Positions 21,512-31,466 are shown, numbered from the stretch's first letter. The stretch: DNA of 64,000 bases from Reticulitermes speratus (GCA_021186555.1 JAJKFL010000026.1:372001-436000); one strand, 5' to 3'. Notes: generated by a model from the letters alone, not told the origin. Translations and numbers: made by a program.

Positions 21512-22160
21512 TGCATGCATTCATTCATTCCTTCATTCATTCATTCATTCATTGTGCAGTCTGTCTTACGACAGGTCCATAGCCTCTTCCAAAGCCAGTT
21601 CTCCACACAGTGCGATCTAGTGCTTCCTCTTTCAATTTACAGTATCTTCTCTTTTCCTTAATGTCATCCAGTAGCTGCTTACGTCTTCTCCCTCGTCGTC
21701 CCATCATTTCTATCCTTCCCTCTAACTTTCCTTCAATCACGTGTTTCAGAAGGCAGTTTCTACGCAAGATGTGACCAATCCAGTTAGCCTTCCTTCTTTT
21801 TATTGTATGTACGATATTCCTCTCCTCCTTCACTCTGTGTAATACTTCTTCATTTCTCACACGATCGGTCCAACTGATCTTCTCCATTCTTCTCCAGCAC
21901 CACATATCAAAACTTTCCAGATACTTCCGATCCACTTCCCCAAGTGTCCACGTTTCAGCACCACACAAAGCTACGCTCCAAATGTAGCACTTTACTAGTT
22001 TCTTACTTAAATTTAAGTCCAATTTGCCGGTCAAAAGATTCTTCTTGTTGCTGAATGCTGCTTTTGCCATAACAATTCTGCATTCAATTCCACGTGTACA
22101 TCTTGCATCGTTTGTTATCGTGCTACACAAATAATTCATATATTCCACATTCTACAATTT
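21512..22160 (-). mobile_element. 5'-truncated non-LTR retrotransposon (RTE-like) with ATTC tail
   Basis: The C-terminal part of the polymerase frame is followed, on the minus strand, by a short 3' region and a tail of TGAATGAATGAATG (plus-strand ATTC repeats at about 21517-21553). A short tandem tail in place of poly(A) is usual for RTE-type elements. The 5' end is lost. This family differs from the TTAG-tail LINE, though both encode a similar C-terminal domain. The exact clade is not certain. Confidence 0.75.
21549..22148 (-). CDS. LINE ORF2 C-terminal region, open for 199 codons
   Basis: This is the end of a reverse-transcriptase polyprotein, downstream of the catalytic polymerase palm. 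Visible blocks, in order: STITNDARCTRGIECRI, KLVKCYIWSVALCGAETWTL, MWCWRRMEKISWTDRVRNEE, RRKANWIGHILRRNCLL and EGKIEG-like EGKLEGRIE with GRRGRRRKQLLDD. These are typical of insect LINE polyproteins after the RT domain. The endonuclease, the YXDD box and the start of the protein are missing. The open frame begins after a stop at a GTG, with the first ATG three codons later, so it has no true start. It is unusually well preserved for this window, suggesting a younger insertion. It is not a host gene. Confidence 0.8.
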   Translation of the reverse strand: MEYMNYLCSTITNDARCTRGIECRIVMAKAAFSNKKNLLTGKLDLNLSKKLVKCYIWSVALCGAETWTLGEVDRKYLESFDMWCWRRMEKISWTDRVRNEEVLHRVKEERNIVHTIKRRKANWIGHILRRNCLLKHVIEGKLEGRIEMMGRRGRRRKQLLDDIKEKRRYCKLKEEALDRTVWRTGFGRGYGPVVRQTAQ

Positions 22161-22290
22161 ATTTTGATCTATCATAAAACATATAAATGTTACGTAAAGT
22201 ACGCAGTATGCATACATATATACGTACTTATATAAATGTATGTATATAATTATGTATACGTACAAACATACAAATTTAAGACATCCCTCT

Positions 22291-22345
22291 ACTTAAGTAT
22301 GACTACATATGACACATACTTAAGTATGTCTACATATGACACATT
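22291..22345 (+). repeat. Short tandem duplication
   Basis: ACTTAAGTATGACTACATAT and its near-copy (ACTTAAGTATGTCTACATAT) with trailing GACACAT lie in tandem within AT-rich sequence. Confidence 0.8.
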
Positions 22346-22439
22346 TTTCCCCTCAATATTTAATGACAAAGAAGTGCAACAGTTAGAGCAAGGTAAAGAT
22401 GGCCAGAACTGGCCGAAAAATGTAGCGACAAATTTTAGT

Positions 22440-22590
22440 ACTGTTTTACCGTAGTTTTTGTGAGTGCGGTAATGAACATTCGGGTTCCATAAAACGCGGG
22501 GAATTTTTTGACTAGCTGACGACCTGTTAGCTTCTCAAGAAGGACTGTGCTACATGGAGTTAGTTAGGTAGTTAGTTAGTTAGTTTTACT
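22440..22590 (+). mobile_element. LINE 3' end, TTAG-tail family
   Basis: Plus-strand frames read SAVMNIRVP, then NAGNFLTS, then VSFSRRTVLHGVS, ending in GTTAGTTAGTTAG at about 22563-22586. The same order is seen at 32430, 33250 (minus) and 55170. A 3' scrap with in-frame stops. Confidence 0.65.
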
Positions 22591-22624
22591 GTATTTCGTA
22601 TTACATTGTAAGTTACACTTGAGA

Positions 22625-23670
22625 AAGTACACCGTCAAAACGTACCATAAAGTACACCGTCAAAATGTACCATAATACACCGTCAAACGTACCATAAGTA
22701 CACGTCAAACGTACCATAAAGTACACCGTCAAAACGTACCATAAAGTACACCGTCAAAACGTACCATAAAGTACACCGTCAAAACGTACCATAAAGTACA
22801 CCGTCAAAACGTACCATAAAGTACACCGTCAAAACGTACCATAAAGTACACCGTCAAAACGTACCATAAAGTACACCGTCAAAACGTACCATAAAGTACA
22901 CCGTCAAAACGTACCATAAAGTACACCGTCAAAACGTACCATAAAGTACACCGTCAAAACGTACCATAAAGTACACCGTCAAAACGTACCATAAAGTACA
23001 CCGTCAAAACGTACCATAAAGTACACCGTCAAAACGTACCATAAAGCACGCCGTCAAAACGTACCATAAAGTACACCGTCAAAACGTACCATAAAGTACA
23101 CCGTCAAAACGTACCATAAAGTACACCGTCAAAACGTACCATAAAGTACACCGTCAAAACGTACCATAAAGTACACCGTCAAAACGTACCATAAAGTACA
23201 CCGTCAAAACGTACCATAAAGTACACCGTCAAAACGTACCATAAAGTACACCGTCAAAACGTACCATAAAGTACACCGTCAAAAGTACCATAAAGTACAC
23301 CGTCAAAACGTACCATAAAGTACACCGTCAAAACGTACCATAAAGTACACCGTCAAAACGTACCATAAAGTACACCGTCAAAACGTACCATAAAGTACAC
23401 CGTCAAAACGTACCAGAAAGTACACCGTCAAAACGTACCATAAAGTACACCGTCAAAACGTACCATAAAGTACGCCGTCAAAACGTACCATAAAGTACAC
23501 CGTCAAAACGTACCACACAGTACGCCGTCAAAACGTACCACAAAGTACACCGTCAAAACGTACCACAAAGTACACCGTCAAAAGTACCACAAAGTACACC
23601 GTCAAAACGTACCACAAAGTACACCGTCAAAAGTACCATAAAGTACACCGTAAAAAGTACCATAAAGTCA
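22625..23670 (+). repeat. 25-bp minisatellite array (about 42 copies)
   Basis: The unit is GTACCATAAAGTACACCGTC plus AAAAC. The left edge (22630-22715) has short-unit deletions; the right edge (from about 23500) gathers CACAAAG and AAAGTACC variants. Two GTAC palindromes lie in each unit. Confidence 0.97.
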
Positions 23671-23926
23671 AACTATTTCTATAACCTCCAACTTCATTAG
23701 CTCATTCACTTTTGCAGTAGCAGTTACGGACATTAGAACTTCAGGTTATGCCTGCCGTGTGGATGTCGATAACACAGGCTACTGTCATTGCCAACAGCCT
23801 GTCTGCACCAATCACACGTGTTTAGACGCTTAATTGGCGTCGTCCTCGTAAATTTAAAACGCGCCGAGTCAAAAGAAAGGAGAGGGGAGTAGAACTGGAA
23901 TATAGCATTAGCAGCCACGTTGTGGC
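23671..23926. other. Non-coding gap, nothing recognised
   Basis: A 61-codon minus-strand frame lies here without a recognisable motif. Confidence 0.5.
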
Positions 23927-24170
23927 GATCGTAGTGGCCGTGCGGTGTAAGGCGTCGGTCTGCGGCAGGTCGATTGCTGGGATTGCGGGTTCGAATGGAT
24001 GTCTGTCTGTTGTGAGTGTTGTGTGTTGTCAGGTAGAGATCTCTGCGACGAGCTGATCACTCATCTAGAGGAGTCCTACCGAGTGTGGCATGTCTGAGTG
24101 TGATCGTGAAGCCTCGATAAAGGAGGCGGCCTAGGCCCCCAAGGGGCTGTGGAGCCATTGAAAGAAAAAG
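23927..24170 (+). mobile_element. SINE family B copy (tRNA-derived)
   Basis: The head resembles a tRNA: GTAGTGGCCGTGCGGTGTAA (A-box region), GGTCTGCGGCAGG, then GGGTTCGAA (B-box). The body has TTGTGAGTGTTGTGTGTTGT, GAGGAGTCCTACCGAGTG and GCGGCCTAGGCCCCCAAGG. It ends GGGGCTGTGGAGCCATTGAA followed by an A-rich run. The same family lies in reverse at 25152-25415. Confidence 0.85.
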
Positions 24171-24283
24171 GCCCATGTTGACTGGAGTACTGTAGGTAGT
24201 CACTGATGATGACGACGTGAATTAATGGTTTAAATGCTTGGCGATTTTTAGTGATGTTGAAATATCTTGTTTTGCTATCAGAA

Positions 24284-24775
24284 GTCTAGCTGTCATTAGC
24301 ACTGACAGTAACGACAGTGTCTAGCTGTCATTAGCACTGACAGTAACAACAATGTCTAGCTGTGTTTAGCACTGACAGTAACGACAGTGTCTAGCTGTCA
24401 TTAGCACTGACAGTAACGACAGTGTCTAGCTGTCATTAGCACTGACAGTAACAACAATGTCTAGCTGTGTTTAGCACTGACAGTAACGACAGTGTCTAGC
24501 TGTCATTAGCACTGACAGTAACGACAGTGTCTAGCTGTCATTAGCACTGACAGTAACGACAGTGTCTAGCTGTCATTAGCACTGACAGTAACAACAATGT
24601 CTAGCTGTGTTTAGCACTGACAGTAACGACAGTGTCTAGCTGTCATTAGCACTGACAGTAACGACAGTGTCTAGCTGTCATTAGCACTGACAGTAACGAC
24701 AGTGTCTAGCTGTCATTAGCACTGACAGTAACGACAGTGTCTAGCTGTCATTAGCACTGACAGTAACGACAGTGT
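24284..24775 (+). repeat. 35-bp minisatellite array (14 copies)
   Basis: The unit begins GTCTAGCTGTCATTAGCACT and ends GACAGTAACGACAGT, period 35 bp. CTGTCA and TGACAG form a six-base inverted repeat around TTAGCAC. Three copies have TGTGTTTAG instead of TGTCATTAG, breaking that stem, and these also carry AACAACAAT just before, so the two changes travel together. Confidence 0.96.
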
Positions 24776-25151
24776 CGCTTGACCTTGGCCAAATATCGCC
24801 ATCAATTGGATGCATTTGACCACCCGAGCTCCTTAAGCCACTTACACCCTCACCACGCGTGTCACACCTACGCATGGCCACTCTAACACAAACAATTCCA
24901 AAGAACAATGCTGCCACTTAATGAGTTCCGGGTTCGATTCCCCAGTGTTGCGTAAGCCTTCGCGTGATTGGTTCTGCCTAATTCAGCACTTTAGAGTCGA
25001 AATTTTTAAGGAAAACATCCGGAAACTGCAACTGAGATTTGTGAATGGCGAAACGTCGAATGTGTTTCGTCTGTTACAGTTTGTACGTTATAATGAAGTC
25101 TGCTGATATGTGGTCTGTTGGTGCGTAAGTGCGTGACTAGATGAGTGTGTA
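24776..25151. other. Gap with a B-box scrap and a GAAACGTCG motif
   Basis: CCGGGTTCGATTCCCCAG at 24928-24945 looks like the 3' half of a tRNA-derived SINE head. GGCGAAACGTCGAATGTG at about 25047 has the GAAACGTC half of the hammerhead family but no CTGANGA box at the right distance. A short open frame (24921-25106) covers both and is not a gene. Confidence 0.45.
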
Positions 25152-25415
25152 AATTTTTTTTTCCAATACCTCGACAGCCCCTTGGGGGCCTAGGCCGCCT
25201 CATTATCGACGCTTCACGATCAAACACATTAGACACATCACACTCGGTAGGACTCCTCTGGACGAGTGATCAGCCCGTCACATAGACCTCTACCTGACAA
25301 CACACAACACTCACAACAGACAGACATATATGCCCTAGGCGGGATTCGAACCCGCAATCCCAGTAAGCGAGCGGCCGCAGACCGACGTCTTAGAGCGCGC
25401 GGCCACTGAGATCGG
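25152..25415 (-). mobile_element. SINE family B copy (minus strand)
   Basis: Reversed, it runs from CAGTGGCCGCGCGCTCTAAG and GCGGGTTCGAATCCCGCC (complete B-box with flanking T-stem) to GGCCTAGGCCCCCAAGGGGC and a tail of TATTGGAAAAAAAAATTT. It is more complete than the 23927 copy and lies about 1 kb from it in the opposite orientation. Confidence 0.87.
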
Positions 25416-25463
25416 CTGCAAGTAAGTAGCTAAGTCAGGTAAGTACAAAGTAAGCACATGCGC

Positions 25464-25865
25464 TGTTAACTAAGCAATGAACACAGTTAACTAAGCAATG
25501 AACACAGTTAACTAAGCAATGAACACAGTTAACTAAGCAATGAACACAGTTAACTAAGCAATGAACACAGTTAACTAAGCAATGAACACAGTTAACTAAG
25601 CAATGAACACAGTCAACTAAGCAATGAACACAGTCAACTAAGCATATGAAACACAGTCAACTAAGCAATGAACACAGTCAACTAAGCAATGAACACAGTT
25701 AACTAAGCAATGAACACAGTTAACTAAGCAATGAACACAGTTAACTAAGCAATGAACACAGTTAACTAAGCAATGAACACAGTTACTAACATAACAGTAA
25801 CTAAGCAATGAACACAGTTAACTAAGCAATGAACACAGTTAACTAAGCAATGAACACAGTCAACA
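25464..25865 (+). repeat. 21-bp minisatellite array (about 19 copies)
   Basis: The unit is GTTAACTAAGCAATGAACAC plus A. GTTAAC/GTCAAC divides the copies into blocks (25610-25685 mainly GTCAAC). Local indels occur at 25640 and 25783-25800. Confidence 0.95.
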
Positions 25866-25943
25866 AGAACCCAGCTACGTACTTCAATGTAGCAAAGCAT
25901 GCTTTAGCAGTTAGTATTTCTTCAATTGCTCAAGAAACTTATG

Positions 25944-26395
25944 CACACGAAGGTCACTACGCATTATGGCACACGAAGGTCACTACCGCATTATGGCACA
26001 CGAAGGTCACTACCGCATTATGGCACACGAAGGTCACTACCGCATTATGGCACACGTGTAAGGTCACTACCGCATTATGGGCACACGGAAGGTCACTACC
26101 GCATTATGGCACACGAAGGTCACTACCGCATTATGGAGTCACACGATAGAGGTCACTACCGCATTATGGCACACAGTCACTACCGCATTATGGCACGAAG
26201 TCTACCGCATTATGGCACACGAAGGTCACTACCGCATTATGGCACACGAAGGTCACTACCGCATTATGGCACACGAAGGTCACTACCGCATTATGGCACA
26301 CGAAGGTCACTACCGCATTATGGCACACGAAGGTCACTACCGCATTGGCACACGAAGTCATCCGCATATGGCACACGAAGGTCACTACCGCATTC
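25944..26395 (+). repeat. 27-bp minisatellite array (about 16 copies)
   Basis: The unit is ACACGAAGGTCACTACCGCA plus TTATGGC. Several copies carry one-base to five-base indels (26050-26210 and 26340-26375), and these shift the overlapping open frames; none is a gene. Confidence 0.93.
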
Positions 26396-26511
26396 ACAAG
26401 GTCCGCCTCTTGTTCCTGTCCTAAGCCAGATCAATCCAGTTTACGATATCCCGGACTCACAGCTGACATCAACATGCCGCAATTTACGAAACGCCAAGCT
26501 GCACTAAACAG

Positions 26512-27104
26512 GTACCGTGAACCATTTGTGTCACGTGCACAGACTCACAGTCACGTTGTTACTACCGTGAACCATTTGTGTCACGTGCACAGAGTCACAG
26601 TCACGTTGTTACTACCGTGAACCATTTGTGTCACGTGCACAGACTCACAGTCACGTTGTTACTACCGTGAACCATTTGTGTCACGTGCACAGACTCACAA
26701 TCACGTTGTTACTACCGTGAACCATTTGTGTCACGTGCACAGACTCACAGTCACGTTGTTACTACCGTGAACCATTTGTGTCACGTGCACAGACTCACAG
26801 TCACGTTGTTACTACCGTGAACCATTTGTGTCACGTGCACAGACTCACAGTCACGTTGTTACTACCGTGAACCATTTGTGTCACGTGCACAGACTCAGTC
26901 ACGTTGTTACTACCGTGAACCATTTGTGTCACGTGCACAGACTCACAATCACGTTGTTACTACCGTGAACCATTTGTGTCACGTGCAGACTCACAGTCAC
27001 GTTGTTACTACCGTGAACCATTTGTGTCACGTGCACAGACTCACAGTCACGTTGTTACTACCGTGAACCATTTGTGTCACGTGCACAGACTCACAGTCAC
27101 GTTG
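26512..27104 (+). repeat. 50-bp minisatellite array (about 12 copies)
   Basis: The unit begins ACCGTGAACCATTTGTGTCA, continues CGTGCACAGACTCACAGTCA and ends CGTTGTTACT. Every unit has a CACGTG (canonical E-box) next to GTGCAC, so these palindromes repeat every 50 bp. Confidence 0.96.
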
Positions 27105-27151
27105 GTGGAAAAACCTGAAGAACAGACTAACTGCCGGAGATAGGCACAGAT

Positions 27152-27397
27152 GGGTGTTGGTGTTAATGTTGGTGTTAATGTTGGTGTTAATGTTGGTGTT
27201 AATGCTGGGTGTTAATGTTGGTGTTAATGTTGGTGTTAATGTTGGTGTTAATGCTGGTGTTAATGTTGGTGTTAATGTTGGTGTTAATGTTGGTGTTAAT
27301 GTTGGTGTTAATGCTGGTGTTAATGTTGGTGTTAATGTTGGTGTTAATGTTGGTGTTAATGCTGGTGTTAATGCTAGTGTTAATGCTGGTGTTAAGT
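27152..27397 (+). repeat. 12-bp minisatellite array (about 20 copies)
   Basis: The unit is GTTGGTGTTAAT, with GCTGGTGTTAAT as the main variant, increasingly common to the right. Divisible by three, so several frames stay open without meaning. Confidence 0.96.
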
Positions 27398-27592
27398 AAA
27401 CAGAATGTGAGGCCTTCTACAGGATTTATGGCGTTCATGGTAGAAAGAAAGGGGTGGGGCTTCGTGCGTGTGACAGTGCGTATTGGCGCTGCGTCAAGTG
27501 ACGGCAAACTTTTGGCTGGCTGAGGAACTAGAAGCTTCTCAAGTGTGACTCTGCTAGATTGAGTGAGACACTTTTATGTTCGTGATGTCTGA
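27398..27592. other. Non-coding gap, nothing recognised
   Basis: GGCTGAGGAACTAGAAGCTTCTCAAG at 27516-27542 resembles the 3' end of the TTAG-tail LINE (the GAGGAACT..TAGCTTCTCAA block) but the rest is not recognisable. Confidence 0.4.
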
Positions 27593-27635
27593 CATTGTCA
27601 ACAACGTCGCTCTATGTGCGACGCTGTTGACAATG
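27593..27635. repeat. Inverted repeat, 18-bp arms, 7-base loop
   Basis: CATTGTCAACAACGTCGC and GCGACGCTGTTGACAATG are reverse complements but for one base. The loop is TCTATGT. No T run follows, so it is not an obvious terminator; it could be a transposon end pair or a foldback scar. Confidence 0.85.
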
Positions 27636-27799
27636 GATCGTCTTATTTAGTGCAAAATGTGAATATTTGTGTCGCTTTGAGCGAAGGAACGAGTGAGAGC
27701 GGGAAGTGGAAATGGGGCGAGAGAGAGCTGATAAAGAAGGAGCAGCGAGGTAAATAGAATACTGAAAATAACAAGAAGTTAGGAAGAATAGAAAGAGGA

Positions 27800-27866
27800 G
27801 AGCAGCAATGTACCTTGAATACAATTACTGACGTTTCGACTGTTGCATATACAACTGTCCTACGGT
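27800..27866 (-). ncRNA. Hammerhead-like sequence (minus strand)
   Basis: Reversed: a long hairpin GACAGTTG/CAACAGTC (one A-A mismatch) directly followed by GAAACGTCAG and the module start AGTAATTGTATTCAAGG. The box before the stem reads CCGTAG and not CTGATGA. Family membership is likely; activity is not. Confidence 0.45.
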
Positions 27867-27984
27867 TGTTGTCACGTTTTCCCAACAGGTGGTGCCACAT
27901 GCGGTCGTCAGCTCTGTGGCACTTGATGGGGCAACGCAGTGACGTCACTGACATTGCTACAACGTGACAGAGAAGTTCTGGTTG

Positions 27985-28719
27985 GCTACCTTCGTGTAGC
28001 AGGCTGCCAACCTTAACACACTACCTTCGTGTAGCAGGCTGCCAACCTTAACACACTACCTTCGTGTAGCAGGCTGCCAACGTTAACACACAACCTTCGT
28101 GTAGCAGGCTGCCAACGTTAACACACAACCTTCGTGTAGCAGGCTGCCAACCTTAACACACAACCTTCGTGTAGCAGGCTGCCAACGTTAACACACAACC
28201 TTCGTGTAGCAGGCTGCCAACGTTAACACACAACCTTCGTGTAGCAGGCTGCCAACGTTAACACACAACCTTCGTGTAGCAGGCTGCCAACCTTAACACA
28301 CAACCTTCGTGTAGCAGGCTGCCAACGTTAACACACAACCTTCGTGTAGCAGGCTGCCAACCTTAACACACAAACTTCGTGTAGCAGGCTGCCAAACTTA
28401 ACACACTACCTTCGTGTAGCAGGCTGCCAACCTTAACACACAACCTTCGTGTAGCAGGCTGCCAACGTTAACACACTACCTTCGTGTAGCAGGCTGCCAA
28501 CCTTAACACACTACCTTCGTGTAGCAGGCTGCCAACCTTAACACACAACCTTCGTGTAGCAGGCTGCCAACCTTAACACACAACCTTCGTGTAGCAGGCT
28601 GCCAACCTTAACAAACTACCTTCGTGTAGCAGGCTGCCAACGTTAACACACAACCTTCGTGTAGCAGGCTGCCAACGTTAACACACAACCTTCGTGTAGC
28701 AGGCTGCCAACCTTAACAC
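27985..28719 (+). repeat. 35-bp minisatellite array (21 copies)
   Basis: The unit begins CTACCTTCGTGTAGCAGGCT and ends GCCAACCTTAACACA, period 35 bp. Variation is confined to CTACC/CAACC and CCAACC/CCAACG. CTAC and GTAG form a short inverted repeat in part of the units. Confidence 0.97.
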
Positions 28720-29050
28720 AACGAAACACAACAAGCTCGTAATTCCAGTTTTGTTGTGCTGCGTTCTACGCATTGTGCTACTGGTTATAATATCGTGGTC
28801 CGCGCACCAAGAGCTGCCAGCGCGCCTTAGCCACGTTGTGGTGACATTATGTTCTTCTTCTTATTATAAATTCAAAAGGAAAAAATTTGTTCTGAATATC
28901 TCTAATATCGTACAAAATCTGTTTAACTGGGATAACGACGTCCTGAGTGCGTCGTTGGTGCAAGCAGTGTGTGCCTAATTAGAGCGACGGACTGCCCTGA
29001 GAACGCTGCGCTGATGTGCCTCGAGCCGTGACGTAGCAGCGCATGGCTTG
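28720..29050. other. Non-coding gap, nothing recognised
   Basis: A 75-codon frame at 28751-28978 lacks recognisable motifs or a convincing context. Confidence 0.45.
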
Positions 29051-29065
29051 CAGTGGCGGCTCGTG
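29051..29065 (+). mobile_element. Possible hAT transposon end
   Basis: CAGTGGCGGCTCGTG resembles the CAGTGGCG-type termini of many hAT elements. Its first 13 bases are found in reverse at 31884-31896. The eight bases outside the two ends (ATGGCTTG and ACGTGTCC) do not match, so they are unlikely to bound one insertion. Confidence 0.3.
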
Positions 29066-29625
29066 TCTTTCGTTTGTTTAATTACGCCCGTAAAACTGCA
29101 TAAATTAAATGTAATATATAATGTAATTAATATATATAAATTGTATACAATGAAAAGTTGTCTGTCTGTCTGTGACACACGTAAGTCATCAGAGAGTAAA
29201 GACAAGAACTTAAAACTGTGGCAGCAGTTGCAGTGTCGTTACGTGTCGTTACGTGTCGTTACGTGCCGTGCCAAATACAATCGCAAAACTTTGCAGAATG
29301 TCGGCGCCACCCCCCCCCCCCCCAAAAAGGCCACGTGCCGTTCCACGGTCCCTTTTATCGTGCGTTTTCTTATTCTTGGACAGTAACACGTGTTGATACG
29401 TTCCATAGTAGTAGCGAGTAGTGTGAGGAAGATGGCGAATTTTATAGCTGGGAGGACACGGTGGGCCCATTTTTGACATTTCAGTGACTTTAGAGTGATT
29501 CAGGAGAGAACAGAAGACTGTGCACAGTGATTGTGTCTGTGCAGGCTGCACGTATCGTGACGTCATGCTGAGGTTTTGAGGAACAATAGACGAAAGAAAA
29601 TATTTTTAAAGTTGAAACGAAGACA
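29066..29625. other. Non-coding gap with poly(C) tract
   Basis: AT-rich sequence up to 29150, three tandem copies of CGTTACGTGT-like sequence near 29236-29265, and a C14 tract at 29310-29323. No gene is recognised. Confidence 0.5.
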
Positions 29626-29979
29626 ACAGTACAACAACAGTACAACAACAGTACAACAACAGTACAACAACAGTACAACAACAGTACAACAGTACAACAA
29701 CAGTACAACAGTACAACAACAGTACAACAACAGTACAACAACAGTACAACAACAGTACACAACAACAGTACAACAACAGTACAACAGTACAACAACAGTA
29801 CAACAGTACAATAACAGTACAACAACAGTACAACAACAGTACAACAGTACAAACAACAGTACAACAGTACAACAACAGTACAACAACAGTACAACAACAG
29901 TACAACAACAGTACAACAACAGTACAACAACAGTACAACAACAGTACAACAACAGTGCAACAGTACAACAACAGTACAA
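29626..29979 (+). repeat. 11/8-bp minisatellite (ACAACAACAGT, ACAACAGT)
   Basis: Units of 11 bp with interspersed 8-bp forms that lack one ACA. Changes of phase between the two forms keep frames open on both strands for 100-170 codons; no gene. Confidence 0.95.
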
Positions 29980-30216
29980 GCAGACACTAGCAGGAGATGA
30001 GACATGTGAAGAGTTGTAGATTCTTAGAGCGAGCAGGTGTAAAACAGATAGAGGTTCAGAAAATAAATGACAACAGAATCAAGTGGTAGATGGACAGAAA
30101 ACGTAAAGATGCTACAGAGATGAACTTCAGTATGACGTCAAACATGTAGCTGCACTTGCTACAGACGTCTGTGTGCTCAGGCGCTGTTTAGGGGCAGAAC
30201 AATGATAAATGTGGCA
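29980..30216. other. Non-coding gap, nothing recognised
   Basis: No frame, repeat or motif supported. Confidence 0.5.
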
Positions 30217-30690
30217 GAGGTCTACAGTGACTGCGTGTCAGAGGTGTACAGTGACTGCGTGTCAGAGGTGTACAGTGACTGCGTGTCAGAGGTCTACAGT
30301 GACTGCGTGTCAGAGGTCTACAGTGACTGCGTGTCAGAGGTGTACAGTGACTGCGTGTCAGAGGTGTACAGTGACTGCGTGTCAGAGGTGTAACAGTGAC
30401 TGCGTGTCAGAGGTGTACAGTGACTGGCGTGTCAGAGGTGTACAGTGACTGCGTGTCAGAGGTGTACAGTGACTGCGTGTCAGAGGTGTACAGTGACTGC
30501 GTGTCAGAGGTGTACAGTGACTGCGTGTCAGAGGTGTACAGTGACTGCGTGTCAGAGGTGTACAGTGACTGCGTGTCAGAGGTGTACAGTGACTGCGTGT
30601 CAGAGGTGTACAGTGACTGCGTGTCAGAGGTGTACAGTGACTGCGTGTCAGAGGTGTACAGTGACTGCGTGTCAGAGGTGTACAGTGACT
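30217..30690 (+). repeat. 24-bp minisatellite array (about 20 copies)
   Basis: The unit is TGACTGCGTGTCAGAGGTGT plus ACAG. GGTCTACAG occurs instead of GGTGTACAG in three copies at the left. Single-base insertions at 30391 and 30427 shift frame. Confidence 0.96.
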
Positions 30691-30768
30691 GTTTTGGTAG
30701 CAAGACGGACAAACCTTAATAAAGAGCTTCAAGGCTTGCCTCCAGACGTGACAGACGCTATGACAGTG

Positions 30769-30834
30769 TTCTAACACAATTCTAACACATTTCTAACACA
30801 ATTCCAACACAATTCTAACACAAGTCTAACACAA
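30769..30834 (+). repeat. 11-bp tandem (6 copies)
   Basis: TTCTAACACAA and close variants, six in a row. The phrase TTCTAACACAA also occurs inside the unrelated 55-bp unit at 55195-60018 (TTTCTAACACAACGAG). Confidence 0.9.
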
Positions 30835-31142
30835 GTCACAAGTTAGTCATGATACAATAGCAAGTGTGGATGTGTACAACTCCGTCACAAAGTCACAATG
30901 TCAGTAACGGCTCCACAACAGCGCTGCGACTGTCTCAGCTTCACCTTACCGAAAGTAGCAAACACACACACAAGCACTATATTGCTGTACGCACCATATA
31001 TTGCCTCCTTCCCGATCTACACTGTCATAAGCAGTGCATGGTAATACAAACATGGTGAGCAGCATCTCTTACTGTACTTCACCACTTCGTGCTATATCTT
31101 ACGTCCCACTTTACAAATTAATTTCCTATCCCTTCTATTGGT
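30835..31142. other. Non-coding gap, nothing recognised
   Basis: No supported feature. Confidence 0.5.
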
Positions 31143-31466
31143 GACACGCGGTAGCTCAGTTGATTGAGGCACTGCTCTACAAGCCGGAAGGTCGCGGGTT
31201 CGATTCCCGATGGTGTCATTGGAATTTTTCATTGACACAATCCTTCCGGCCGCACTATGGCCCTGGGGTCGACTCAGCCTCTAAGAGAAATGAGTACCAG
31301 CAATTTTCCTGGGGAGGTAAAGGCGGCCGGTGCGTAGGGCTGACAACATTACCACCTTCATGTGCCGATTGTCTAGAAATCTGGGAGCCTCAACCTCCTG
31401 GAACCCCAAGGACTTGTCCAGGCCTGTAATGGAATTGCTTTACCTTTACCTTTACCTTCCCTTCTA
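31143..31466 (+). mobile_element. SINE family A, nearly full length
   Basis: The tRNA-derived head spans about 31143-31218: GACAC/GTGTC acceptor-like pairing, A-box TAGCTCAGTTGA (31152-31163), B-box GGTTCGATTCC (31197-31207) within a CGGG/CCCG T-stem. The body follows (GGTCGACTCAGCCTCTAAGA, GGTAAAGGCGGCCGGTGCGT, CGATTGTCTAGAAATCTGGG) and ends in three TTTACC units. RNA polymerase III would be expected to use the A and B boxes; the RNA needs a LINE partner to move. It is the reference copy for the shorter family A pieces in this window. Confidence 0.9.

Noticed and set aside
25320-25415. tRNA gene on the minus strand
   Set aside because: Head of SINE family B; the same head and body occur at 23927.
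27593-27635. Rho-independent terminator or histone 3' stem-loop
   Set aside because: No T run follows, no histone gene is near, and the loop and stem lengths do not fit a histone stem-loop.
29490-30005. Frames of 120-170 codons, Cys/Val/Leu-rich, seeming membrane segments
   Set aside because: Antisense reading of the ACAACAACAGT repeat; hydrophobicity is a by-product of composition.
31143-31218. Functional tRNA gene
   Set aside because: A and B boxes and some arm pairing are present, but the anticodon arm is poor, and the sequence continues into the SINE body and TTTACC tail.
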